A stretch of 64,000 bases of DNA, from assembly GCA_013397795.1 (NCBI GenBank), contig VZTJ01002531.1, positions 1,395,748 to 1,459,747 of the forward strand, read 5' to 3'. Position 1 is the stretch's first letter; each line of letters opens with the position of its first letter. Of the stretch, positions 27,361 through 38,870 are shown piece after piece. The notes under the pieces are model-generated. The model was not told the DNA's origin and made no database searches. It saw only the letters and a program-made list of their open reading frames with translations. The position numbers and the translations under genes are program-made. This DNA is from Orthonyx spaldingii. Taxonomy: Eukaryota > Chordata > Aves > Passeriformes > Orthonychidae.

Positions 27361-27380
27361 TTTTTTTTTTTTTTTTTTTT
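27361..27380. repeat. Poly(T) tract
   Basis: Twenty T preceded by an eight-T run and CC. Confidence 0.85.
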
Positions 27381-28284
27381 AAATCACCCCAGCAAGAAAG
27401 ATGAATACCTGAAAATGCTCTTTTTTAGGTTAATTACTGTTTTATTTGGTAGGGGACACTGAGATCATTATTCTTTTACTGTATTCTCTAGTGTATTATA
27501 TTCATGGGAAAACATATTTATTCAGAACTTCATTTTGATTTAATAGAAAAATGGTTCTTGCCACAGCAATGTGGAATACTCATTTTTCTCCATGTGTTGA
27601 TTTTTGGCATATAAATGCCAGAAGCCTCTGTTCTCTCTCCTTATCAAGAAAAACTTGTCCGAGATTAATTTCCTCATCATCCTTTCCTTTTAAAGTGGCT
27701 GTTTTTCAATGCCATTTAAAGGCAGAGTTGTGATAAATTCCTGGTTTCAATGTACAGATTTCAATGAAAGAGTCTATTCCACAGCAGTAAAGTCATTGAA
27801 TCCAAATAGAAAGAGAGGGGAAAAAAAATAAAGTATGAAGTTGGGTATTGCCACTGCAGCCAATTGTATGAGAGGTGCCCTCATGTGTTTTGCATTCTAA
27901 TGACAATTAGGTTTGAAACAAACTGATTGCAAAAGGTTTTAAGATTTTTATAGAGGGGAAGGGGCATGCTTCTGACACAACTGCTACATAATTGCATATT
28001 GGACTAATTGAAAAGTACTTAAACACAGCAGAAGATAATTTCTTAAGGAACAAAAGGATGAGAACAGCTGGGATGGAAAACATGAATTTGACTCCAAACC
28101 TGTACATTTCTGACCCTAACATTTAGCCATAGAGCCAAAGAGAAGACTTATAGATTTTATAGGTACTGGGTAGATAGGCCAACAAAAGTCATCTTTCTAC
28201 TTAATGATCCTTCCCCTCTCTATAGATTATCTTTAGCAAGACTTTATCCTGTACTTCATTAGTCTGAACTGCCTGTGGAAGGCT

Positions 28285-28392
28285 TATTTTAAATCGAATT
28301 AACTTTAAGTTGTATTAATTAAAATTTAAATTGCATTAATTTTTATTAAATCTAAATTGCATTCAGTTGTATTACATTTTAAATTGTAAGTA
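28285..28392. repeat. AT-rich imperfect repeat (TTAAATTGCATT-like)
   Basis: Several imperfect copies of an ATT/TAAATTGCATT motif give a low-complexity AT-rich patch. Confidence 0.6.
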
Positions 28393-31300
28393 ACACCCAG
28401 CCAAAAATTTCCTGCTCTCAGAATATTCTGCAGCCAAACTATAAACCCCTGCTGGCTTCTCACCCAAGCAGCATGGAAAACAAGGATCCTCAGCAAGCAA
28501 CACACCAGAGGTCACCTGAGCAGGTGATGCTTGCCCAGCATCCCCAGCTGAAGTTCACAGGCTCTTCCAAGGCTGGCAGTGCCTTTTGGTGCACTGTGTT
28601 TATTTTGCAAGGAAATAACCTCACCCTTGTAAAACCAGCATTCAGTTCACTGCTTTTTCTTATTCAAGGGTGATTTTAAAACAAAAGGATAGAAAGGAAG
28701 GAAAAATCCAGCCCCCAGGTCTAAGATTTAATTTAAAATCCAGGACCTCAAAAGGTATTTAGCCACTTAATTCTCATTATCTGTTTATCACAGACAGGAG
28801 TCCAAGACCTACAGGTTTTTAGCTGCTAGAGACCACCTTCCTAGGCTCACAAAAAAAGACTTCTGAAAAATAAGAAAGAACTGGTAAAAGCTTTGATGGT
28901 CCTTTGTTCATTGTTAACAGAATAAAGAAATCTTTCTGAGAAAAATCGGAGCTCCTTAAATATGTAGGACAGAGAAACGAAGAGTTATTGTCCTTTGGAG
29001 ACAGCATTATTTTGCCATGGAGTTGGTTTTGTCAGATGAAGTTTTATGACACATAGTGGCAATCATCCATCTTTGATGAGCAGACACACACTAAATCAGG
29101 GAGACTGCTCTCCACGGATCATCGAGTCACAGCACACACTTTGGTAAATCATGAGGCTCTTAAATAAATACTCTTAATGTGTTGCAAGCTGGCTTAGAAT
29201 TCTGCAAAATTTAATGAAAATCAGGTATTTTTACCTGGAAAGCTGAAAAATAATAAAGTGCACAGAAAGCAGGTGATCCTTGGGAAGAAAAAAGCAACAG
29301 GGGAAAAAAGAGTTGTGTGTGCCACATGAACAAGCTGATCTGAGCAGACTGAGATGTTCCAGCCTCGTCGCAGAGCTTTGTGAGAGACCCAGATCCGAGG
29401 CAAGATGTGACATTTCACTTCTCAGATATCAAGCAGGGCGGAAAACCTGTCTTACACTGCAGATCAATACATCACTTAGAGAGGGAGAGAGAGGCCACAG
29501 CCCAAATCAATCTGCAAGGTGTTGGAACATCTAGGCCAACACCTGGCTACAGTGCCCTTCAGCCCCCAGAGAGCCTCAGACTGAAGCAGTTGTCAGGAGA
29601 TGAAGTCAGCCAGGAAACAACACAAAGCAAACATGAAAGAAGCCTCTGTCATGGAGAAGGGCATTGCTGTTTTCCAAAAATATCCATCTGTAATGCACAG
29701 ATCCCCAGGCCCTGATGTGCATAGGATTTTACTCAGGACTCTTCAAACTGTGGGAAAAAAAAAAGAAATTATTTATTCCATGGATATACTATATTTTGGC
29801 TGGACAATGAGGAAGTTGAGGGAGGGGGAAGCAGGTAAACTTGTTTTTTAAATGAACTGCAGACTGGGTTATAACAATCCTCTGGACGCTTAGCTGGAAA
29901 TCTCTACATGGTGAAGATATAAACCACAGTTTCTCTCATTCAGGAAAAATTACAAGCAAAACTTGATTCCTCATCCTCCTTTCTTTGCTAAGGGCACATT
30001 AAAAAGTCTGGCCCACAGTTTCTGTGGCTATTTTAGTCCTGTGCACAAGGACACATCTGAGACCACTCCCCACAAGTTCCACTTTCAGGTCACTTCTCTT
30101 TCAAAGACCTGTTCCCAAATAAAGGATGTGGGGTTGTTTCCCTCCATCATAGAAATTTTTTTGTCACAAGAATGATTTATCTGTTGACAGCCAGGTTCAC
30201 TGCCCCCAGGCAACTGATGGCTGTTGAAACCACTCCATGAATAGCAAAGAACACTATTACCAATTTTAAGAAAGAGAAGGAAAAGCAAAGGTATAAATAC
30301 TCCTCTCCTCTAAGACTGCCTTGTAACTCTTCCCTGCAAGAAACACAGCAAAGTCAACTCCTCCAGGTGTTAGGTATGTGTTCACTCTTGGGTTACAACA
30401 CCAATTACAGGAGTAGGTAGACCAGACAGGGGTTGTTCTTAAAAAAGATTTTCCACCATTTGCGAAGTCTCTCCTGTCAAAGGGGTATGGAAAAAACACT
30501 TGAAAAATACAAGGTTGGGGTTCAAAGTGGGCCTACACATAAAATATGGAATGAAACACATCACCCTAGGAAGAAGATGAGGTGAACACATGACATCCAA
30601 TTTAGGGACTAAATGAGGACATGAGATCCACTGGCAGGGATTCAAGCAGTGCTCTGCTTGTGGCTGAGTTCTGTGAGAGGGGACAGCACTCAAAATAATT
30701 TGAAGCACCTCTGTCACAGTGCAAGTATCTCCTTCTGTATCACATCCAAGACGAAGGAAAAAATAATGCTTGCATCAAGTTTTCCTTCAGATTTGACTCT
30801 ATAGATTGCAAATTCTTGAGAATAAGGACTTATGGCCCATTCCTGATGGCTTTTTAGGAATTGGCATGTTAATATTTCAAAACAAAACACCACATAAGAA
30901 AAAGAGTCTGATATTAAGAAATCTCTAAGCTAGTCGTGAGTTTATAGACACAGAAGACATAGGAGGGATATCAGGCACCACAGAGTACTTCTAAAACAAA
31001 GTCCATGGCTGAAATGAGAAGAATCAAAATATCCTGTATTAAATGTATAACCCAGCTGAGAAGTCATACAAATGTAACCTGCTGCTTACTCAGTGACTAG
31101 ATGTGATCACACACCCTCAATCTCAGAAACCAGAACAGCAGCAGGCCACACTTTTACATTTCTCCATTTGAACTACAATTATTGTCACAAGAGCCAATTT
31201 CGCGTTGGGCCGTTTCCTGTTCTTGTTGTAATTCATCATGAGAAGACGTGAGATCTGAGATACCTCGGCAAGGCACAGTCCATGAATAATACAGCACATT

Positions 31301-32530
31301 ACTTTGACCTTTTCAGTTTGCTTTGTGGTGTGATTGGCCGACCATTCCTGTCCTCCCCTGTTAACCACCCCATTAACCTGGGACGAGAAGGTGGAACGGA
31401 CAGACAATTAGCCAGCAGAATGCTAAAAAGGTTAATGCACGAGCTCACAGCCTTGGCTTTCTTGAGCTTCAATGGGAATTAAGATTCTGCAATCTCTTTT
31501 CTCTTTCAAAGTCTACAGGGAAAAAACAAGAATTCGCACAAGATGAACTTTGTTCTCGTTTCAGATCATAATCATGTAGCTCCTCTCAGATGTCACACTT
31601 GGCTGATTCCAGCGTATGCGTGAATAAACTGAGAAGAATGTTTATTTTTACTTCTCTCAATATGGAGGATATTCAATTAAAGTGGTGAATCTTTTCTTTG
31701 AAGCTGGCCATTCTCGAAGAAAGGGAATTGGAGAGAGTAGTGGCAGAACAGCTCCATACAACAGCCTTCTTCCAAAGGTCACTCTTGCTACGCTAACTAC
31801 TCAAGCTGAGTCATCCGAGTGATTTCCTACTCAAAGAGAGCAAATGCTGGAATTTTTACATCCTGTGGGATGTCAGCTGCAGAAAACTTCATCTTAATAC
31901 TCACCAAGACTACGAGGACAGGCGGATCTCACGTGTTAAGGCACATGGAGAACGTGAGGCACAGTAGGTCTCAGTGAAAGTGCCTGTTGAAAGCAACTGC
32001 CCCATTTCTCTGGATTTCTACGCATCTTTAAAATCCCCCAATTTTTTTTTTAAGGTTAAATCATTATGAATGACACGGAGTTGTAGGTAAGTATCAGAAA
32101 CTGTTTTCTGAAGCCTTGTAGTCGAAAGTTCTAATTTCACACGGGCTTCTTTTTCCTCATAAAGATTTTCTAACCATCACTCCAGTGGTTCAGTTATGAT
32201 GACCTGGGATAGTTTGTTTTTCAGACACTGCCATATTCTTGTCTTTGTAGAAATGTGTTGCTCTGAGTTACTATTACTAGCAATGCTATGAAATACTTTA
32301 GATGGAAGCAAAGAGGAAGGGACCTTTTTGACACTCATTGGAACATCAGATTTTACATTTATTACGGGTATTGACCGCAATAGTGCAGAGTCCTTTTTAT
32401 TACCTTCCACTAATAATATATTCTCTATTTTGCTTAAGGTGAACAATGATATTCAGACAGGAAGAATTACTAACAAAGAAAAGAGAAAGCTTTAAATTAT
32501 AAAAATGACTTGATAGTTTCTCTCTGTAAT

Positions 32531-32575
32531 ACATTTTAAGTCCAGAAGGGACCATTAAGATCACCTATATGCCAA
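32531..32575 (-). mobile_element. CR1-like LINE 3' fragment (old)
   Basis: The plus strand reads TCCAGAAGGGACCATTAAGA then TCACCTA. This matches the antisense of the 3' untranslated part common in sauropsid CR1 elements (GAAGGGACCATTATGATCATCTA, as I recall it). Only about 45 bases are recognisable and the flanks have drifted. Confidence 0.5.
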
Positions 32576-33336
32576 GGATTTTTATACTGCGCTTTTTTGA
32601 TATATGGGACCTCAAGTAACATAGCATTTCTTTTGACCCTTGCTCTTGAGCACTATCTCTGATGGATTTTTACAAACTGCATATTGAAATATTCACATGC
32701 TTAGGGGCCTGCTCACAAACTGAAAGAGATTAGAGAAGCATAATTTCTTTTCAGAAGAGCAGTTTGGGGGTGTTTTTTAGGATAAAAGTTTTGCTGTGTT
32801 TCTGTATCACGTGAAACCAGCATAAAGAAAAGTTTATTAGGCTGCTGTATCTTTGATTTGAAAAGATTGGTGGCAATTTTAATGAGTCCTAATTCTATGT
32901 CTGGAATAAAACTGAATATTTCTGGGCATTGAGCAAGAAGAGTTATAGCAGTTATGCCATTTACAGGCTCTTCATTACCCACTGCTATTCAGCAGCAGAC
33001 ACCATCATGAGAAGAATTGCCAGCCTCAACAGCTGATCTCTACAGATCACTATCACAAATTAAAACATATCACAAATTAGGAGAGTACTGATCTTGTCAA
33101 GAATCAGATTAAATTCTGGGTATGTTAAATAGAAAAGGCAAATGAAGAGAAAGGAAGTCAATCCACTCCTGCATTTCTTCGACTGTCTGGGTGACCTGGG
33201 GAGTCCCTGTGGCAGTGAATGAATTTTCCCCTCCTGCAGATAAAGGATTAAAAGTCTGTCTGTTCTTTATGCTCATTAAACGAGGGCTGGGGGATCCATG
33301 AGGGAATGAGAGTGGCAGAAGCCATGGAGTTGTTGT

Positions 33337-33341
33337 GCTGC
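33337..33341. repeat. Target-site duplication of the solo LTR, left copy
   Basis: GCTGC, repeated at 33911-33915 on the other side of the LTR. Confidence 0.85.
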
Positions 33342-33910
33342 TGTCGTGGTTTCACTCAGCCCCACGCAGCCGCTCGCTCGCTCTCCCAGGTGGGAGGGAG
33401 AGAGAATCCGAAAAGCAAAAGTGAGAAAACTTGTGGGTTGAGATGAAGACAGTTTAATAAGGGAAGGAAAAGCCGTGCACACAAGCAAAGCCAAACAAGG
33501 AATTCATTCCCCACTTCCCATGGGCGGGCAGGTGTTCAGCCATCCCCAGGAAAGCCGTAACAGTGACTTTCCATCACACGTAACACTGACTTGGGAAGAC
33601 AAATGCCATCGCTCTGAACATTCCCACTTCCTTCTTCCTCCTCAGCTTTATGCTGAGCATGACACCATAGAGTCTGGAATATCCCTGGGGTCACTGGGGT
33701 CAGCTGTGCTGGCTCCGTCTCCTCCCAAATCCTTGTGCATCCCCAGCCCCCTCGCTGGTGGGGTTGAGGTGAGGAGCAGAGAAGGCTTTGGCTCAGCTAC
33801 AACCAAAACAACCCCGAGTTATCTACACTGTTCCCAGCACAAATCCAAAGCACAGCCACACACTAGCTACTGTGAAAAGAATTAACTCTACCCCAGCGAA
33901 AACCAGCACA
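33342..33910 (-). mobile_element. Solo LTR of an endogenous retrovirus (ERVL/ERV3-like)
   Basis: A 569-bp element beginning TG and ending CA, flanked by the 5-bp direct repeat GCTGC on both sides (33337-33341 and 33911-33915). In sense (minus strand) it starts TGTGCTGGTTTTCGCTGGGG and ends CCACGACA. The CTGTCTTCATCTCAACCCAC tract near its 3' end is familiar from LTRs abundant in neoavian genomes. No internal viral gene, primer site or second LTR is present, so it is a solo LTR left by recombination. A 5-bp duplication suits ERVL/ERV3-type integration. Confidence 0.88.
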
Positions 33911-33915
33911 GCTGC
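33911..33915. repeat. Target-site duplication of the solo LTR, right copy
   Basis: GCTGC, identical to 33337-33341. Confidence 0.85.
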
Positions 33916-34148
33916 CTTGAACACCTTCTCCCCAAAGCCTCCTTTGTAGCAGCATAGCAGTAACTTTACTTTTGAAACATATTTATCAACTGCTATTGTT
34001 AAATGTGCCCAAAGAGCTTTTATTTTCCAAAGGGATGATAACATCAGCTTTTACACATCAACAAATAAGCAGAGAAAAAGCTTTTTTTGTTAAGATGTGG
34101 AATGTCACTTTTTGGGGGGGGTAATAGCTGGAGGTGCATAAAACCAAA

Positions 34149-34400
34149 CTCTGCCATTTAATTAGTAATCAGCAGTGATCTGTCAGTCAGAGTTACTGTA
34201 ATTCATGAACTGTTAAGTCAAAGCAAAGATGGCAAGTAATTAGGCTGTATCCATTAGAGCTTCCCTAGCACACACTCACACAGCCAGGGTTTCAATCGGA
34301 GGCAGAAATGGAAGTGTGAAACTCCTTAAGATATTCTGCTTTTTAATTAGCAATCAGTGCTGATTTGTCAGCCATACCAACTCTAATGCATGAGCCACTG
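34149..34400. repeat. Diverged duplicated element with TAATTAG cores
   Basis: Two related segments, 34149-34212 and 34334-34400, share the order TCTGC, TTTAATTAG, AATCAG, TGAT-TGTCAG, and AT-CATGA followed by CTG. A third TAATTAGG lies between them (about 34237). The pattern suggests an old duplication of a homeodomain-rich non-coding element. Function is inferred only. Confidence 0.55.
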
Positions 34401-35185
34401 AAAGACAGAAGAAAGGCACATTTTCAAAACCATTTATGCTTATATTTACGTTCCCTCCAGGCTGAAACATTGGGAAAACCACTGAAATGCCACCACGGAG
34501 CAGCAGAAAGTGTGTAGGAGCTCACAATCCAACACAGCCAATGCTTCACTGATGGTTTGGGTGAAGACACGAGTATTTATAAGAGGCAGTTGGCATATCC
34601 AAACACTGACAAGTAAACATTAATAAACATTACCTTTGTTAACTGTACACAACTCAAAATCTCAAGAGCTCAGGTAGTACTGCTTACATTCCACTCAACT
34701 CCATTTTAAAGAACCCATTAATAAATTGATAGTGTGCTCACCAGGTTATTGCATTTTCCTCGAGCTCTGGATGGAGAAGGAGGTGAGTGAGGTGCCAAAA
34801 GTCTTCCTTTACCTGATCTTCACAGTGCCAGAGAAACCTGAGCAGGAGCAGCAGAACACAACCTGCTTCTGGGCTTTGGTAGGTGCAAGTTTTTATTTCC
34901 CCCAAGTCAGGGTGGGCTCTACAGCACTCCTGAAGCTGAGCAGCAAAACTGGGCACTTCAGCATTAGGCCAAGAGCCTCTTCCTTCTTCCTCAGCCTTTA
35001 AAGAAGTTGGGGAGCTGTGGGAGGAGGGGGAATGAGGTGTAGAGGTTCTCCTCTTTTTACCCCTGTTAGTATGAATATCAGAACTTTAATTCCTTAATTT
35101 TCACTCATACAAAGTACCTGCACTAGGCCTCCCTACAGAGGGTAAAAATGCTGCTTCATGTATCTTTGTAAGAACCTTTTGCTTA

Positions 35186-35243
35186 TATAAATACAATATA
35201 TATAATATATAAATATACAAACACATACGTATTTTTATATAAT
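35186..35243. repeat. TA-rich low-complexity patch
   Basis: Interrupted ATATATA/TATAAATA run. Confidence 0.75.
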
Positions 35244-37524
35244 AACTTACTTCAAAAACAGAGGGCAGCTCCCACAATAATCAGGCTCGGTACTTGAAAT
35301 CAGTGTCACTGTATGGATCAGCTGATAAAGGCACCAACACAGCTTAAACTAATTACAATTTGCAGGTAGGGTGGTAATTGCACTTCTAACTGCCTGAATT
35401 AAGTATACAAAGGCCTGGTTGCATTTGTCTAGAGTCTGACAGGATACCCTGTGCCAGCTGAAAATTCTGCCCTCAGTAGTGGTAATGTTCTTATCAAAAA
35501 ATGGCTGTTGATTGCCTAACGTCTGACAGAGTGACAACTATTTCACCACATGTTTAATTAGTTTGTTTTCATGGTGTTCCCGTTTCCATTTCAGCTTCCC
35601 TTAGTGGTGGGAGAGAGCAGGTTTCTGGCTAAAAACGTGCTTAAAATCGGCCCCATGACAAAGAACGTGGCACCAGTTTGCCTTCACCCTTCCAATGTCA
35701 GCTGCGTGGAGCACTCAGCCAATATTTTCAGCTTTCCACAACAGCTTTTGTGTTTTTAAAGCACATTCGAGCTGCCCTGCTTTGTCTCTGATGGCTGCCT
35801 TTCAGGGGTTGTAAACATCCATCTCGCAGAGTGTGCAGCTCCTGTGTTTGAAACAGCAACTGTTTCTCTGCAAAGCACAGGTCAAGCTGTCCTGTCGAAC
35901 CTGCAACAAATCTGCAAACAGGTGCTCTCAGGCAGCTGTGAGATCTTCACCTTTTCTCTTTGAACAAGAACCTATAAAAGATTCATCATGTCAGGCCATT
36001 AATGCTTTAATAGTTTGTGAGTGTACATTTATGAATTCGAGGTATGCGAATGGCTCCAACCTCTATTCCAGACTTCCTTCAGTCTCTTCTTGAATATCTT
36101 AGGGGGGCTCTGATAATTTTTTTTAAAGCAAACAAGCTGTTGCTTCCTTAAACACCACCCCACCAAACACCCTCCCAACAGAAGACCCTTCCCTTTGACA
36201 GCTGTCCTTCAATTACCAATTTAGAGCAGTGGTTAAGAGGATTCTTGTAGCATTGAGAGCAGCTGATCAAACTGTTTCTGTACAGCCCATGAGAAAAGGT
36301 TGTGTTTTAAACAAAGACCATCTTTTGACCTTCTCTTCAGAATTCCAGTTTTTCTGAATGCAAAAGTTCTGTATGCTAATATGTGTTGGGTGACTGTACC
36401 ACATAGAGCAAGGTTAGAAAGGAATGTCCTTTTTATCCCAGTTTTTTCCTTAAAGGAGTTGCAGAACAGACCTTATGGTTTTACAATTCAGATATCTCAG
36501 CATAACAACCTAGGAAATGATACTGAATTCTACTAAACTGTCCAAACTGACATTTAAAAAATTATTCAGGAGATGTGAATTGTCTATATCACGACTGAAG
36601 TTAGGTGTTGCACAAAACCAGATGCTTACTCTTACTCCACAAGTGACATCCCGTGAGGTGAGAGGGTAAAAGTATTATTGTTTAAAATTCTGCTTTGGGG
36701 AAGCAGTTTCACCTAAGATTTAAAAGAACACCAGTCAAAATACCCTCCAAAATGATGCACTTATTCTAATGCTATAAATGCATGGAATATTGGAAATGAA
36801 AAAGGTGGGACAAACTTCTCATTTGTAAAAGTTCCTTATGTTGGCTTGTTCTGTTACTCGGGAGTAGCTCTCTCACTCAGAAAGCTCATTTTCACCTCCC
36901 CGCCTGTTCTGTCATCTTAATTTCTTGCTGCTGTGTGACAGCTGTAAAACACCCTCCCTTCTATTCCCACTCAGTCAAGAGAAATACTGAGTTACCCTCC
37001 TTAATCCTAACATTTGTTAATGGTACACCTATTTTTTTACTAAAAGTAGAAGCATTTCTTGCTGAAACTTGACATAACAGGTTAAGAGAATGCATCCAGA
37101 CTGTAGGAATGGGTAAAGTCCCACCAAAAGCAGGTATAATCTTCCTCCTTCTCCAAGAGTTAGCAAGACTGGGCAGAACTGGTTCCTGTTACAAAGTTAT
37201 GTGTAACAACTGAAGAGCAGGACTCAGGACTTAGCACTGGAAGGACAGGCTGATATTGCCATAAATTTGTACAGAAGTTACCAGGTTCAAGATGCCCTTC
37301 CAAAAATAACAAAAACAGAAAGCAAGAAGTGATGTTGGATTTTTGGCATAGTATTTATTGAATAGTTTAATTCCTAGAGCCACTTCATGATTGCACTGAC
37401 ACTGCTTATTCAGCTCCAATGCTTCATTTGAACAGATAAGGACACAAAAAAAAAAAAACAAAAAAACATGGACACATAGACCAGGGGAGACTCATGAATA
37501 TATTAACAAAAAACAAAAGAGATT

Positions 37525-38780
37525 CAGGCCTACAAAGTGATATACTTTATTAGGAATAACTACATAGATAATCAGAGTACAGTTGTAGGCTGGAGCCTAA
37601 CAATGCTTTTTTTTTCCCACATAAAAAAGTAAACTTTCATAAAAGCTTGTTTAGCAAAGCCAGAAGCAGTGTTATTTTAAACAGTTTATTTACATTGCTC
37701 AGATTGGCAGAAAGAGATATAAAAAACAGTGCAGTCTGACACATTCAAAAGCATCACTAGTTACAATATAGATACAAGACAAAACACAGGTGGTTAAAAA
37801 GAAACCAGAAGTTGTGAACTCCTGCTAATACCGACAGTTGAACTGTTCATGAAATGCAGAAATTTACATATTTAGATAGTTTGTGAGAGTGCATAGCATG
37901 GTACAAACTGTTCAGAGATGACAGAAGTGAACATACAGTTTTAAAGGAAGACATAAATACATGAGAGAGGCAGGTAGAAGCCTTAGGAGTACTACACTGA
38001 AATCTGACACACCCAAATTGGACCCTCAAGTTACAATGTCACACCAATAATCCCATGCATTAAATAATGATTTGTTAATCAAGCATGGGGAAGGTGTGGG
38101 GGTTTGGTTTTTTAATAACCCTGCTAAACAGGAGTGTAATTCTTTTCCTCAGACTTCCACTTCAAAGCAAGAGAAAGAATTCAATTGATCATTTTTGGTG
38201 GTCAAAACTCCTCATACCACTGTGTTACAGTGAGGCTGCAGGAGATCATAATCACAGAACTCAATTCTATTTCATTATAAACAACTACACATAAAATATC
38301 TGGAATAAGCAGCTGTACAACAGGTTAACTGTCATACTTGAAAGGTCAGGTACTTCATAATGTATTTCCATTTAAGAAATCCACAATTCAAACATTAGAG
38401 TGCTCTGCCAGTAGATGAAGTTAGGCAAGCATAAGAGTCATCCAAACTAGCAGTAAATTATGTGATCATCATCTTCATTTCAAGATCTGACAAACCAGTT
38501 TGCCTGGAGGGGACAATTTCCATAGAAGAAAATGTTTCAGTTCTGTTGGTAAGGAAATAAATCTGTGCAAGGGAATTCTATGTTTAAATGAAGGCCAAGT
38601 TACTTATTCCACTGATTGGCTGATGTGCTTCAACACAACTAAACCCCCTTGTGATTAACTTAGTGTTATCTAACATTTTGCTAATCATTGCTAAGTGCTA
38701 ATGACTAAGGTACCATTAATGTCAGCAACAGGCCAGTGCCTGTCAGTCACTCCCCCAGAGCAGAGTCTTTTCCACCTGCC
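37525..38780 (-). other. ECT2: ECT2 3' UTR (approximate)
   Basis: AT-rich sequence downstream of the ECT2 stop with no further coding sign. Sense AATAAA signals (TTTATT on +) occur at 37685-37690 and 37546-37551, with another at 37354-37359. The lower boundary is a guess placed about 20 bases past the middle signal. Confidence 0.5.
37546..37551 (-). terminator. Candidate ECT2 polyadenylation signal AATAAA
   Basis: TTTATT on the plus strand, AATAAA in ECT2 sense, about 1.23 kb after the stop codon. Alternatives are at 37685-37690 and 37354-37359. Choice among them cannot be made from sequence alone. Confidence 0.4.
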
Positions 38781-38870
38781 TCATATCAAGTGGGTTGTTG
38801 ATCGGCTCAATGTGTGACTCCTCCTTTCAAAGATCGAGGGAAGGCTGACCAAGGAAGGAGAAGGAACACC
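38781..38870 (-). CDS. ECT2: ECT2 coding exon 24, canonical C terminus (residues 886-914)
   Basis: 90 bp after acceptor CCAACAG. It codes GVPSPSLVSLPSIFERRSHT and LSRSTTHLI, then TGA at 38783-38781. This matches the canonical vertebrate ECT2 C terminus nearly residue for residue. Confidence 0.96.
   Translation of the reverse strand, partial: GVPSPSLVSLPSIFERRSHTLSRSTTHLI

Larger units (their letters stand above)
14715..33341. other. Intergenic region, SPATA16 to ECT2, left part
   Basis: Nearly 19 kb without a gene I can support; open stretches here are short, lack splice context or homology, and have stops in all useful frames. Contents seen: an assembly gap, a 26-bp tandem duplication, a T-run, an AT-rich patch at 28290-28390, a CR1-like fragment, and mixed-composition blocks that could be conserved non-coding elements (25860-26040, 31090-31480). 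Confidence 0.6.
33916..37524. other. Intergenic region, right part, up to the ECT2 3' end
   Basis: About 3.6 kb with no gene I can support. It carries the paired TAATTAG-type element (34149-34400) and an AT microsatellite-like patch (35186-35243). Confidence 0.6.

Noticed and set aside
33475..33885. 136-codon open frame
   Set aside because: It lies wholly inside the solo LTR, antisense to it.
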